64,000 nucleotides of DNA from an uncultured Opitutales bacterium (GCA_934613645.1 CAKTTC010000011.1:1-64000), one strand, 5' to 3'; positions 28,401-37,505 are shown, counted from the first letter of the stretch. Translations and numbers: made by a program. The notes: a model not told the origin generated them from the letters alone.

Positions 28401-28886
28401 TTTGTAATCAACTTCTTCGGCAGAGTGTTCTCGAACCCCGCGTCGATTTTCACCGCCGATATGCTCCGCCCCGAATTGCAGGGCATGGACGTTTTCGCCG
28501 AGGGCATGGACAATATGGTCGGCGCGCACAGACGAGCCGCGGAAATGTATTTCAACGACGGCTCGATAGAGGGCGCGTGCCCGCCCCTGAAGGCTTTGCT
28601 GCACATAATGCGCGACGGCTCGTTCGAGGGCAAAACGCTTGACTCGCCCGAAATACGCGATATGTTCACTTTCGAGAATATCAGAAATTCCGAATGGTAT
28701 GCCGAACGGCTTATCGGCCGCCAGCAGATTGAGGTCAACGAACTTCAGCGCAAGATTTACTCCACGCCCGAAACGCAACAAAAGCGCGTGGCGGAATTGA
28801 AGGCGCAGTTGAAACTCAAAAAGGGAATAGGGTATTTGAAATCGCTTGCGGGGACGCTCGGCGCAGACCCGTATATAGCCATGTAG
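25461..28886 (+). CDS. Large conserved-looking protein of unknown function, 1141 residues
   Basis: I do not recognise this protein. Codon use matches its neighbours, and the long frame with no breaks makes it surely real. It has no signal peptide and no clear membrane helix, so it should be cytosolic. Sequence landmarks are GGCKRMEIRFFVPGGLVCN near residues 222-240, NLYGQCEEEHSGGALAFSS near 355-373, a possible hinge rich in N, K and Q around 540-555, and a helical C terminus from about residue 1090 (QQIEVNELQRKI, QKRVAELKAQLKLKKG). The mixed alpha/beta, aromatic-rich body looks enzymatic, but no nucleotide-binding or catalytic signature stands out. It is a single-gene unit, divergent from the beta-CASP gene. 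Confidence 0.85.
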   Translation: MDYKSALGINSETGANEVVDNALFEYVNMRLDAIGEPIFGREDDYPLLKMAQPLLENYRDFVSVAAGEYCAADRRVMSFLRSFLKDVLSPHEDPAPLPKRTLVLDRFGTARILSMPPDKDSYKNEYVESFRVRQGILNNPKNDRRTTAGVFHIAEGGLPIPDDKKAVPKAVFKNLWKHAFEAPESLMELPFTSTQEKKASRWVSLFVRPIVCPEIPNVGGCKRMEIRFFVPGGLVCNLDFVESIFGNAGNPFLSKNNTDEASDSWTGQTGCIVLAPHLTKLTKKSLGLPNVADATERQKRDGMCWEDPAELYNNGKPFKITARDSSGVIVTIIADNYFGYSKKEIKTQISFAANLYGQCEEEHSGGALAFSSRDMGEEFAADWFIQDCSMTFADTVSLLGDTIEVFPEGWARDRRFANVIYVDEHAKFSIKTQSITWSRNGAEQSIKLLPSKIYILPSGAKVEMRRPHENRRWRLVGILSEGVYCHKPATVSGGGKSEISKDISDAIIHGPSIVADFKKDIQTVAEIINKNYGNRNKDQSQNKGENSRPILSSRRTMGSVVKLLTPSEDFTDEYNAWLESIPFYIREFVLTVKRHYRPEWGDNWMDKFSVDSINGTDGNTLKYKNADVLTSYLRIGFTEDGSWRTFSLRKDFAPCVKLQMEDDITSSVVVPKAAVEYLPQNLSNSGESVKFTENCEYRLFQRPDEAVVRGYDKRAEADMSGKDMFLSNYEPLDRAQVREMSEDILRFDKFTPPMKNNLLSFLSESKPEYVVSSANPRLIKSVPSKNVRYLQNRDDMVNREKYYVAEVGSRLARRIPIGKSVPHPVSAVISGRRNNPASEGIRALAVHGPLHYLELPELFMEYIASMTGKSPSTVGAGLEGALTKGPFNALCPITDLNNALVSFALTGYEGWLSSAGYIGAKYRVDHDISLLIPEIWARMRPSERNAANLIKNGMLERCKDMEYNGKKVLSSRLGWRINEEFVINFFGRVFSNPASIFTADMLRPELQGMDVFAEGMDNMVGAHRRAAEMYFNDGSIEGACPPLKALLHIMRDGSFEGKTLDSPEIRDMFTFENIRNSEWYAERLIGRQQIEVNELQRKIYSTPETQQKRVAELKAQLKLKKGIGYLKSLAGTLGADPYIAM

Positions 28887-28968
28887 CTTCCGCGCCGCCG
28901 CGGGCTTTAGGGGCGCGCGGCGGACGTTTGCATTTAATCAAACAACACTGCACAAAAGGATACACAAT

Positions 28969-30864
28969 ATGATGAAGATGAAAACCGCTTTGATGTTTTT
29001 GGTGTCGGCGGCTTCGGCGTTCGCAGTCCAGACCGCCGAAATCAGGACAACAAAACTCGACAACACAGGGGAAGTGAAAACGGTTCAACTCAGCGAGGTG
29101 GAAAAAGACGTTTGGAGGCTGCGCATTCCAGTCAACGAAATTTCGCGCGACACCAAATCAATCGTCGTCGTCAACGACTGGGCTAAGGCCGCAAAGGGCG
29201 AAGACGGCTTCTTCCTCACCCCCAACGGCGGCTACGGCACGTTCCGCATCGACGACGGCGCGGAGGTTGAAACCCACCCGCATTTGCGCATGTTTGCAAT
29301 GAAAAACCCGCGCGGGGCGTTCCTTGCAATCGTCAAGGGCTTGAAGTTCGAATACACGCTCATTGCCGAAGCCAAAAAGGGCAAGTATGAAATCTACCCG
29401 CGCTTCAACATCGACAAAATCGACTTCGACCCATACGAAGACATCGTTATCGACTTCTACAAGCTCGACGCCGACAAGGCAAACTACTCTTCCATAGCGG
29501 GCATATACCGCGACTTCCTCATTAAGGATTCGGGGCTTGTGCCGCTTGCCGAGCGCGCAAAGGGCAATCCCACGCTGCAAAACACGGCAAACACAATGTA
29601 TGCGCGCATAAAGTTCGCCCGATGCGACCGCCGCAAAGCCCCGCCGAACGCTTGGAAAAAAGCGGGCTACAAGCCCGAAATGATTGTAGACCACACTTTC
29701 GACGACGCCAAGCGCATCATGAAAAATTTCAAAGACTTGGGCATGGACGACATCGAAGTGTGTTTTGTCGGCTGGCACAAGGGCGGGCACGACGGCCCGT
29801 TCCCCGACTTGTTCCCAGTCCCCGAGGAAATCGGCGGCGAGGCTAAAATGCGCGAGGCCGTTGCATACGGCAAAAGCCTCGGCTACAGAATGACAGTCCA
29901 CACCAACCACCACAACTACTACTCAAACGCCGCGCGCTTCGACGAGAAAAACGTCAACAAAAACAAGGACGGCTCTTGGCGCGTATACACATACTGGCCG
30001 GGCGGCAAGGCGTATCACTCCTGCTTCCTTACCGTGCTCAACAGGTATTTGAACGAGGACATTGCGCACCTTAAAGACATAGGCATAAACGGCACATACC
30101 ACGTAGACGTAACGTCTATCAGAATTCCGTCGCCGTGCTGCAATCCGCTCCACCCGCTCACGCGTCAGGCAATGGTTGACGTGGAAAACAAAATCGGCAA
30201 AAGACTGCGCGAAAACTTCGGCGGGTTCAGCTCCGAAGGCAAGTTCGACCACGTCGCCCCCACGCTCGACTACGGGCTTTACGTCCGCTGGGACTCGCTT
30301 GCGAAAAAACCGATTATCGACAAGGACGTTCCCCTCAACGAGCTTGTCCTCAACGGCATAATTTTGAGCAACCCCTACTACGGCACAATAGACGCTCCCT
30401 ACGAACGCAAGGCGGGCGAAAATCTCTCCGACGTCAACAAGCCGTATTGCGTTATGGGAACGGCAAAGCGCGCGCGCCTGAAGGTGATTGAATACGGCGG
30501 AAGACCGTCGTTCTACTATATCGACTACTCCGACCTCGCGCCGATGAAGTGGATTTACGACGATTGGCAGAAGCTGAAATATCTGCAGTTCCACTTCTTC
30601 GTCTTCCACGACGAAATCGCGCCCGACGTGTTCCTGTCGCGCTGGGACAACGGCGACGAAATCATCAGCAACTATACCGACAAGCCTTTCGTCTACAAGG
30701 GCGAAACAGTCAATCCCGTAGACTACAGGCTTTTCAAGGCGCACAAGGCGGCGGTAAAACCGCTTGCACAGTCGAACGAGGGCGCGAAGGCGTCGCTTTT
30801 CGGCGCGGGCAACGCCGACACTAAAACGCCGCGCACAGTCAAGCGCGTGAAAATCGGGAAGTAG
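28969..30864 (+). CDS. Secreted glycosidase-like protein, paralog 1
   Basis: 631 residues with a signal peptide (about residues 1-19, ending SAFA), so exported. A beta-rich N-terminal domain is followed by a probable TIM-barrel: GMDDIEVCFVGWHKGGHDG around residues 260-278, GYRMTVHTNHHNYY, and GTYHVDVTSI followed by CCNPLHP. The acid-rich loops and H/D motifs recall glycoside hydrolases of the DUF5696 or GH101-like type, but I cannot name a family. The gene at 50311 is a clear paralog with the same order of motifs. RBS AAAGGA lies 9 bases before the start. A 20-residue basic tail ends the protein. Confidence 0.6.
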   Translation: MMKMKTALMFLVSAASAFAVQTAEIRTTKLDNTGEVKTVQLSEVEKDVWRLRIPVNEISRDTKSIVVVNDWAKAAKGEDGFFLTPNGGYGTFRIDDGAEVETHPHLRMFAMKNPRGAFLAIVKGLKFEYTLIAEAKKGKYEIYPRFNIDKIDFDPYEDIVIDFYKLDADKANYSSIAGIYRDFLIKDSGLVPLAERAKGNPTLQNTANTMYARIKFARCDRRKAPPNAWKKAGYKPEMIVDHTFDDAKRIMKNFKDLGMDDIEVCFVGWHKGGHDGPFPDLFPVPEEIGGEAKMREAVAYGKSLGYRMTVHTNHHNYYSNAARFDEKNVNKNKDGSWRVYTYWPGGKAYHSCFLTVLNRYLNEDIAHLKDIGINGTYHVDVTSIRIPSPCCNPLHPLTRQAMVDVENKIGKRLRENFGGFSSEGKFDHVAPTLDYGLYVRWDSLAKKPIIDKDVPLNELVLNGIILSNPYYGTIDAPYERKAGENLSDVNKPYCVMGTAKRARLKVIEYGGRPSFYYIDYSDLAPMKWIYDDWQKLKYLQFHFFVFHDEIAPDVFLSRWDNGDEIISNYTDKPFVYKGETVNPVDYRLFKAHKAAVKPLAQSNEGAKASLFGAGNADTKTPRTVKRVKIGK

Positions 30865-30880
30865 CCCGATTGCGGAAACA

Positions 30881-30914
30881 AAAAAGACGCCGAATTATCG
30901 GCGTCTTTTTTTTT
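30881..30914. terminator. Bidirectional terminator between convergent genes
   Basis: Stem GACGCCGA (30886-30893) with TCGGCGTC (30898-30905), A5 before and T9 after it. It can end both the glycosidase-like gene (plus) and the YfgM-like gene (minus). Confidence 0.85.
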
Positions 30915-30973
30915 GCTTGTTGCAGTGTTTTGTGCCCGACCGAGGGGGATATTTTCCGCAGCTGCCGGAAGCG

Positions 30974-31675
30974 TTAGAAGCGCGCGAGGGCTGCGCCCGC
31001 AAGTCTTGCGAAATATCCGCCCTGAGCGTCGAGCGAGACAGCTTCGAAAACTTTTTTCGCTCCCTGTTTGTCGCCTTTCTGCTCCAACGCAGTGCCGTAG
31101 AGATAGCCCGCTTGGGCTTTGTAAACGGCGTCAATTTTGGAATCGTCAAAGGCGGCTTTGAGGAGTGTTTCGCCCGCAGCTTTGTCGGTGGCGTAGGCCG
31201 AAACCGCTTCGCCCAAGAGGGCTTTGCCCAGAAGAATCGTGCCCTTCAAGTCCTTTTTGGCGTCGGCGTAAAGCGACTTTGCTTCGGCGAACTTGCCGTC
31301 ATTGTATGCGGCGTCGGCGTTCTGAAGCAACGCTATCCCTGCGAGCTTCGTTCCCGAATACTGCTTTGCGAAGTCGGCGAGCTGCGCGGGCGTAGACGCC
31401 TTTTCGAACGCGTCGGCGCGCGCCTGTTCCGCGGAGGCCTTGTAGAGCTTCCAGCTGTTCACGCCTATGATTATCGCAAAGGCGAGCACTACTGAGCTTA
31501 CAATGGATTTCTTGTTGCGCGTCCAGTAAAGCCAAACTTTGTCGTCAAATTCCACGCCCTCAAGCTGTTCGTCGAGAATCACGGTTTTGCGTTCGTCGGA
31601 ACTCGGAACTGCGTTTGCGTCGGCTACTTTGTTTTTTGCCGCGTGCGGGCCTTTTCTGAAAAAATTGTCTGCCAT
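30974..31675 (-). CDS. YfgM-like tetratricopeptide protein, membrane anchored
   Basis: 233 residues: a cytosolic N terminus, one membrane helix (about residues 58-78, in a stretch with LAFAIIIGVNSW), and a periplasmic alpha-helical region of degenerate TPR repeats (TPR_21 type), with the repeated pattern of AEAKSLYADAKK and GDKQGAKKVFEAV. YfgM-type proteins associate with SecYEG and periplasmic chaperones. The ATG at 31675 (MADNFF) is preferred to 31729. Divergent from hemY, leaving a 203-bp spacer in which I see no named site. Confidence 0.68.
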   Translation of the reverse strand: MADNFFRKGPHAAKNKVADANAVPSSDERKTVILDEQLEGVEFDDKVWLYWTRNKKSIVSSVVLAFAIIIGVNSWKLYKASAEQARADAFEKASTPAQLADFAKQYSGTKLAGIALLQNADAAYNDGKFAEAKSLYADAKKDLKGTILLGKALLGEAVSAYATDKAAGETLLKAAFDDSKIDAVYKAQAGYLYGTALEQKGDKQGAKKVFEAVSLDAQGGYFARLAGAALARF

Positions 31676-31878
31676 ATTTTTATATTTGTTAATCGACGCC
31701 ATCAAACCACAAAAAGCACTTCCGCGCAAGAATTTTTTGCTTTGGCGCGCCGCAAAAGCGCAAGGCGGCTCGGGCGGGGCGGGTATCGGCGGCGGAACGT
31801 TTTGCGCGGCCTTTTGGGCGGCGAAATTTTTTTTAGATATTCTTGCAAAAACCGCCGATAAACTGTTTACTGGGACAA

Positions 31879-33249
31879 ATGGAAAATAGAAAAGCAGTTA
31901 TTGTGGGCGCGGGTGTGAGCGGACTCTGCGCGGCTGTGGAATTGAAGCGCAAGGGCTTCGACGTGCTCGTTCTCGAAAGGCAGGCGCGCGCGGGCGGAGT
32001 TGTAGGCACGTTCGGAAAGGACGGATTCAGGGCGGAGTCGGGTTCGAACTCCGTTATGGTTCAGTCGCAAAAAACGCTCGATTTCCTCGCCGAAATCGGG
32101 CTGTCGGATAAAGTCGAATACGCGAATCCCGTCTCCAAAAAACGGTTTTTCGTCCGCTACGGCAAGCCGCGCGCCGTGCCGATGGGCCCGTTCGGGCTGT
32201 TGTTCACGCGCCTTTTTACGCTCTGCGGCAAGATAAGGCTTTTCTGCGAGCCGTTCGTGAAAAAATTTCCCGCCGACGCCGAACCGAGCGTGTCGGAGTT
32301 CGTGCGCCGCCGAATGGGCAGCGACGTTCTGGACTACGCAATCAACCCGTTTATGGCGGGTGTCTACGGGGGCAATCCCGACAGGCTTTCAATAAGGCAC
32401 GCGTTTGCGCCGTTCTGGAATTTGGAGCAAAAATACGGGTCGATTATCCGCGGCGCGATTAAGTCGATGAAGGCGAAAAAGGCGGCGGGCAACTTCTTCA
32501 AGCCCGTAATGATTTCGTTCGAAAACGGAATGCAAACGTTTATCGACGCGCTCGAGGCCGAACTGGGCGACTCGCTCAAGAAGAACGTGAAAACGCTTTC
32601 GCTCGATTTCGCGCCCGACGGCTGGGAGGTCTCTTGGGGCAACGACACCGAAGAGGGCTGCGACCGCTTCAATGCCGCGGTAATTGCCGTTCCCGCGCCC
32701 GAAATTCGCAATCTGCCGCTGCCCGGTTCGCTTTCCGAACCGCTGAAGATTCTCGACGGAATAAAATACGCCGCCGTCACCACGCTTACAACGGGCTTTA
32801 GGCGCGAACAGATAGGCCACAAGCTCGACGGCTTCGGCGTGCTCACGCCCGAGCGCGAAAAGCTGTCGATTCTCGGTTCGCTGTTCGTTTCAAGCGTGTT
32901 CAAAAACCGCGCGCCCGAGGGGTGCGTTGCGCTTACAAACTACATCGGCGGAATGCGGCGTCCCGACTTGGCGGAGGCGTCGGAGGACGAACAGCTCAAG
33001 CTTGTTCTCGCCGATTTGGCAAAGCTTTTGCGCGCGCGCGGCGAGCCGATTTTCACGACGGCTTTCCACTGGGAACACGCCATTCCGCAATACGAAATCG
33101 GATACCAAAAGTATCTCGACGCCCTCGACGAACTGGAGGCGCGGTTTGAAAACATCTCTTTTATAGGCTCGTATCGCGGCGGGGTCGGGGTAAGCTCGTG
33201 CATTGAAAACGCGCTTGCCGCCGCCGACAGACTTTCGAAAATAAACTGA
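31879..33249 (+). CDS. hemY: Protoporphyrinogen oxidase
   Basis: 456-residue FAD enzyme oxidising protoporphyrinogen IX (or coproporphyrinogen III) in late heme synthesis. The dinucleotide fold is at the N terminus (VIVGAGVSGLCAAVELK, near residues 7-23), followed by ERQARAGG, and the FAD-binding C terminus is GGVGVSSCIENALAAA. It sits one base before hemH, so both serve heme synthesis. The frame is open from 31843, and the ATG at 31879 gives the normal Rossmann start. Confidence 0.9.
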   Translation: MENRKAVIVGAGVSGLCAAVELKRKGFDVLVLERQARAGGVVGTFGKDGFRAESGSNSVMVQSQKTLDFLAEIGLSDKVEYANPVSKKRFFVRYGKPRAVPMGPFGLLFTRLFTLCGKIRLFCEPFVKKFPADAEPSVSEFVRRRMGSDVLDYAINPFMAGVYGGNPDRLSIRHAFAPFWNLEQKYGSIIRGAIKSMKAKKAAGNFFKPVMISFENGMQTFIDALEAELGDSLKKNVKTLSLDFAPDGWEVSWGNDTEEGCDRFNAAVIAVPAPEIRNLPLPGSLSEPLKILDGIKYAAVTTLTTGFRREQIGHKLDGFGVLTPEREKLSILGSLFVSSVFKNRAPEGCVALTNYIGGMRRPDLAEASEDEQLKLVLADLAKLLRARGEPIFTTAFHWEHAIPQYEIGYQKYLDALDELEARFENISFIGSYRGGVGVSSCIENALAAADRLSKIN

Positions 33250-33250
33250 C

Positions 33251-34180
33251 GTGGACAAAGAGGCAGGAGTGATTGTCAACCTCGGTGCGCCGAAAAATTC
33301 CGACGCGCGCGCGGCGCGGGCGTTTCTTGCCCAGTTTTTGTCGGACGGGTGCGTTCTGCCGCTTCCGTTCCCGCTAAGGCAGCTTGTCGCGCGGCTGATT
33401 GCCCGCAAAAGGGCGGGGCATTATGCCGAAATGCTGCGCGAAATTTCCGCAGGCGGCGTTCACCCGCTGTTGCGCAATACGGAATTGCTCGCGGAAAAGG
33501 TCGGGCTGAAGCTCGGCTTGCCAGTTGCTGCGGCATACAGATATGGCGGCAAAAGCATTGCCGAGGTTGTCGAAAAACTGCGCGCCGACGGCGTGCGGAA
33601 AATTTTCTTCGTCCCGCTTTATCCGCACGAAACGCCCTCCACCACGCATTCCGCGCGGAGGGAGATTCTGCGCGCATGCGGCGGCATTTACGCGCACATT
33701 AGCCCTGCGTATTTTGACGACGCGCTTTTTATCGACGCTCTTGCGCGGACAGTTCCGCCCGAATGCGACGCCGTTGTGGCGTCGTTCCACTCAGTTCCGC
33801 TTTCGCACGCTGCAAAAACGCCCTACGCGGCGCAGTGCGCGCGGACTGCCGAGCTGCTTGCTCAAAGGCTCGGGCGGAAAGTTGAGGTTGCGTTCCAGTC
33901 TAAAATGGGGCGCGGAAAGTGGCTTGAGCCGAACATTGAAAGCGTGGTTTCCGACATTATCGGCGGCGGGGCGAAGCGCGTTTGCGTGATAGCCCCGTCG
34001 TTTGCGTGCGACTGCTCCGAGACGCTTGTGGAGCTTGACCGCGGGCTGCGCTTGTTTTGCGCCGCGCGCGGGGCGGAACTGCTTTTGTGCCCGTGTTTGA
34101 ACTATTCCGACGCGCACGCGGAGGTTGTGGCGCGTCTTTTTGCAAAAATAGGATATGCCAAAAAAGGATATTTAATATGA
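33251..34180 (+). CDS. hemH: Ferrochelatase
   Basis: 309-residue enzyme that inserts ferrous iron into the porphyrin, peripheral to the membrane. GAPKNSDARAARAFL near the N terminus, VPLYPHETPSTT near residues 117-128 and ASFHSVPL near 177-184 (with the catalytic histidine) are family motifs. It starts at a GTG one base after hemY, and its stop overlaps the start of the ccsA-like gene. Whether the product is protoheme or coproheme cannot be told. Confidence 0.92.
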   Translation: MDKEAGVIVNLGAPKNSDARAARAFLAQFLSDGCVLPLPFPLRQLVARLIARKRAGHYAEMLREISAGGVHPLLRNTELLAEKVGLKLGLPVAAAYRYGGKSIAEVVEKLRADGVRKIFFVPLYPHETPSTTHSARREILRACGGIYAHISPAYFDDALFIDALARTVPPECDAVVASFHSVPLSHAAKTPYAAQCARTAELLAQRLGRKVEVAFQSKMGRGKWLEPNIESVVSDIIGGGAKRVCVIAPSFACDCSETLVELDRGLRLFCAARGAELLLCPCLNYSDAHAEVVARLFAKIGYAKKGYLI

Positions 34181-34968
34181 AATTTCAAGTTTTGTTGTTT
34201 GCGGCTTTCGTCTTTTACGTCTGGGCGTTTGCGCAGAATTTCTTTCCCGAAATTTCGCGTTTGCGCAGGGCGGGCTTGGCGGGCGCGGGGTTTTTGCTGC
34301 ACACGCTTGCGCTCGTTTTGTTTTGCGCCGATGTGTCGGCGTTGCCGACTTCCAGCCCGCACTGGCTTGTGGAGTTGATTGCGTGGATTTTGGCGGGAAT
34401 GTCGCTTTGCGGATATTTGTTCGGCGTTGACTGGCTCGGAAACTTTCCGCTTGCCGCCGCCGCGCTGCTTACGGTATCGCCCGCGTGCTGTCCCGCTTTT
34501 TTGGCGAAGTCGGCGGGGCTTGCCCGCGCGGAGGGCAGGTCGGCGGTGGTGTTCGTCCACGCGGTTGCGGCGGCGTGCTCATACGCGCTGATGTTTTTGT
34601 CGGCGTCGATTTCCGCCGCGTATTTGCTGAAGCGGCGCGCCCTCAAAAACAGGAGGCAGTCGGGGACGTATTCGTTCGGGATTTCGCTCGGGCGGCTCAA
34701 CAGGGCGTTGAAGATTTTGTCGGTTGCGGCGGCGGGGGCGATGGCGGTTTCGCTCGGGTTCGGCTGCTGGGCGGCGTTCGGCGGCGCGGGGGTTGCGGCG
34801 GCTAAAATGTCGGCGGGGGTTGCGGTTTTTGCAATCCAGTGCGCGATTGCCTTCGCCATAGTTTCGCGCAACGTAAAAGACGCACCGCTTGCAAAGCTTT
34901 GTCTGCTTTTGTTTGTTGCGGCACTGGCCGCGTTTGTCTCGATAGAAACGGGGGTTTATTATGGATAG
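34177..34968 (+). CDS. Cytochrome c assembly / HemX-like membrane protein
   Basis: 263 residues with about eight hydrophobic segments and the length of CcsA/CcmC/HemX family heme-handling membrane proteins. The position directly after hemH (ATGA overlap) supports a heme role, as HemX regulator-type or as heme exporter for cytochrome c. The WWxxD heme motif of CcsA is not evident, so HemX-like is the safer label. It overlaps rnr by 8 bp. Confidence 0.68.
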   Translation: MKFQVLLFAAFVFYVWAFAQNFFPEISRLRRAGLAGAGFLLHTLALVLFCADVSALPTSSPHWLVELIAWILAGMSLCGYLFGVDWLGNFPLAAAALLTVSPACCPAFLAKSAGLARAEGRSAVVFVHAVAAACSYALMFLSASISAAYLLKRRALKNRRQSGTYSFGISLGRLNRALKILSVAAAGAMAVSLGFGCWAAFGGAGVAAAKMSAGVAVFAIQCAIAFAIVSRNVKDAPLAKLCLLLFVAALAAFVSIETGVYYG

Positions 34969-37288
34969 GGAAGTTCTCGCCGAACAGTTGGTGAAGTTTA
35001 TGAAAATGCGCTCATACGCGCCCATGACGCTGCCCGAGCTTGCAATGTCGATGGGGCTTGAGCGCAAGGAGATGAACACGCTAAGGCGCGTTGCCGCGGA
35101 GCTGCTGAAAAGCGGAAGCATTGCAAAGGTCAAGGGCGACCGCTACGGGGCGTCGGAAGACTTGGATTTGATAAGCGGAACTGCCGAGTTCAGGCAGTCG
35201 GGCTGGGCGGTCTTGCGCGACGCCTCGGGCGCGGTTTTGGCGGACATCAACCCCGAAGACACGGGAGTTGCCCTTAACGGCGACAAAATTCTTGCGCGCG
35301 CTTTGCACCGCAATTTCGGCGGCAACGAACGCCGCAGACAGCATTCGGAGCGGCGCGACGGCAACGCCTTTGCAAACAACCGCGAAAAAAAATACGCAAA
35401 GGTAATCAGGATTTTGGAGCGCGCAAACACTACCGTTGTGGGCACGCTCAAGAGGTCGTATAACTTTTGGCACATAGTCCCCGACGACCCCCGTTTTTTC
35501 TACGACGTCATTGTTGCCGACCCCGCAAAATCTGGCGTCGTTCCCCTCCCGAAAGAGGACGACAAAGTTCTTGTGCGCCTCAACGACTGGGTTCAGCGGC
35601 ACATAAATCCGACGGGCGAAATTGTCGAAAATTTCGGCGAAAGCCACACGCCCATGGCGGAATACAAGGCGATTCTCGCAAAATACAGGCTTGAGGAAAC
35701 GTTCCCCGCAACCGTTCTCGCCGAGACGGAAAAAATTCCGCAAACCGTTTCCAAAAAGGAAACCGAAGGGCGTTTGGACTGCCGCAAATACTTCACGATT
35801 ACAATCGACCCCGAAGACGCGCGCGACTTCGACGACGCCATTTCGCTGCATCGCGAAGGCTCGCAATGGGTAGTCGGCGTGCACATTGCCGACGTTTCGC
35901 ACTACGTCCGCCAAAATTCCGCCACCGACAAAGAGGCGCGCAAACGCGGCAATTCAACCTACCTTACGGGCACTGTAATTCCCATGCTGCCCGTCGGGCT
36001 TTCCAACGGAATTTGCTCTCTGGTTGAGGACGAAGACAGGCTTGTAAAGAGCGTGTTTCTTGCGTTCGACGCCACAGGAGACTGCAAAAAAGTCTCCTTC
36101 GCCGATTCGGTGATAAGAAGCAACAAACGCCTCAGCTACGAGCAGGCATACGCGCTTCTTAAAAGCGACGATTTGGCCTACGTGCGCGCCGTAAAACCGC
36201 CCGAAAATTTCGAGACGGCGTTTTCGGGGAAGTCGTTTGACGATCTTTCCGACAAAGAGCTTGCGCGGTTGCGCGGGGCGGTTCGCAGGTTTTGGTCGAT
36301 AGCTTCAACGCTGCGCAAAAAGCGCATGCGCAAGGGCGCGCTTGACTTGGAAGTGCCCGAAATAAAAATCTTCTGCGACGCCCAAGGCTACGCCGCGCGC
36401 GTTGAGAAACTCGCCTCCGACGAAAGCCACCAACTTGTGGAGGAGTTTATGCTCGCCGCCAACGAGGCCGTTGCGCGCGAGCTTTTCGCCCACCACATTC
36501 CGTTCATTTCGCGCGTCCACGACAAGCCCGACGAAGACAAACTTCTTGATTTGCGCGAAGAGCTTGAGCTTTTCGGCATTTATTGCGGCGATTTGACAAA
36601 CCGCAGGGAAATAATAAAGGTTCTTGCCGAAATTTCCAAGCACCCGCAAAGCTACATTTTGAAAACTAAGTTTTTGCGTAGTCTCAAGCGCGCCGTCTAC
36701 CGCGCAAGTGCCGACGGGCACTTCGGCTTGGGCAAAACGTATTACGCGCATTTCACTTCGCCGATTCGCCGCTATGCCGACCTGACAGTGCACAGGAATC
36801 TGAGCTGCCTGATGAAGTCGATGAATATGAAGTATGCTTCCAAGACTTCCGAAACGCTGATGTCCAAGCACGCGCTCGAGCAGATTGCCGACCACATTTC
36901 GCGCACCGAGCAGAACTCGGCGGAGGCGGAACGGGAGTCGCGTAAGATAAAGCTGATTGAGTTTTTCGGGCGCAGCGCGGGCACTAAAAACGTATTCGAT
37001 GGCATTATCACGCAGCTTTCAAACCACGGATTTTTCGTCGAGCTTACGGAGTCGATGGCGTTCGGGTTTGTGCACGTGCACTCGCTCAAGGACGACATCT
37101 ACCGCCTCAACGACACCGCAACAGAACTGCGCGGCCGCCGCACAAACCAGCAGTTCAAAATAGGCGACAAAATCAGACTGCGCGTTGAAAGCGTCGATCC
37201 GTTCAAACGCCAGATTGACTTTGCGCCCGCCGACGATTCGGAAAAATTCTCCCAGCCGCCGCGCCGCAACAAAAAACGCCGCCGATAG
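34961..37288 (+). CDS. rnr: Ribonuclease R
   Basis: 775-residue 3'-5' exoribonuclease that clears structured RNA. An N-terminal winged-helix domain (residues 1-60) and a cold-shock-like region precede the RNB domain with DARDFDDA at residues 286-293, the metal-binding aspartates. An S1 domain (FDGIITQLSNHGFFVEL, from about 680) and a basic tail rich in R and K follow. Length is close to that of E. coli RNase R (813). It overlaps the ccsA-like gene. Confidence 0.93.
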   Translation: MDREVLAEQLVKFMKMRSYAPMTLPELAMSMGLERKEMNTLRRVAAELLKSGSIAKVKGDRYGASEDLDLISGTAEFRQSGWAVLRDASGAVLADINPEDTGVALNGDKILARALHRNFGGNERRRQHSERRDGNAFANNREKKYAKVIRILERANTTVVGTLKRSYNFWHIVPDDPRFFYDVIVADPAKSGVVPLPKEDDKVLVRLNDWVQRHINPTGEIVENFGESHTPMAEYKAILAKYRLEETFPATVLAETEKIPQTVSKKETEGRLDCRKYFTITIDPEDARDFDDAISLHREGSQWVVGVHIADVSHYVRQNSATDKEARKRGNSTYLTGTVIPMLPVGLSNGICSLVEDEDRLVKSVFLAFDATGDCKKVSFADSVIRSNKRLSYEQAYALLKSDDLAYVRAVKPPENFETAFSGKSFDDLSDKELARLRGAVRRFWSIASTLRKKRMRKGALDLEVPEIKIFCDAQGYAARVEKLASDESHQLVEEFMLAANEAVARELFAHHIPFISRVHDKPDEDKLLDLREELELFGIYCGDLTNRREIIKVLAEISKHPQSYILKTKFLRSLKRAVYRASADGHFGLGKTYYAHFTSPIRRYADLTVHRNLSCLMKSMNMKYASKTSETLMSKHALEQIADHISRTEQNSAEAERESRKIKLIEFFGRSAGTKNVFDGIITQLSNHGFFVELTESMAFGFVHVHSLKDDIYRLNDTATELRGRRTNQQFKIGDKIRLRVESVDPFKRQIDFAPADDSEKFSQPPRRNKKRRR

Positions 37289-37505
37289 TTTCGGCGTTTC
37301 CCCGATGTTCGCTTCGCCGCCCTTTCAGCCGCGCCGCGCGCCCGCCGTAGCTGTGTCTTCGCCGTTCCCCGCTCCATTGCTTCCCGCGTCATTCACGATA
37401 CGGCGGGGTGTGGGCTTTTTTCGGGGGGGGGGGAGTTATTGCGCGGTTCATTCGGGCATTTTGGGCGCGCGGGGGGTTCGTGGGCTTGGCATCTTGCGGG
37501 CGCAC
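37289..37505. other. Spacer between convergent rnr and ahcY, with a G11 tract
   Basis: Pyrimidine- and GC-rich spacer with no gene. It holds an 11-base G run at 37423-37433. The frame at 37185-37556 is an overhang of rnr sequence and is not called. Confidence 0.6.
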
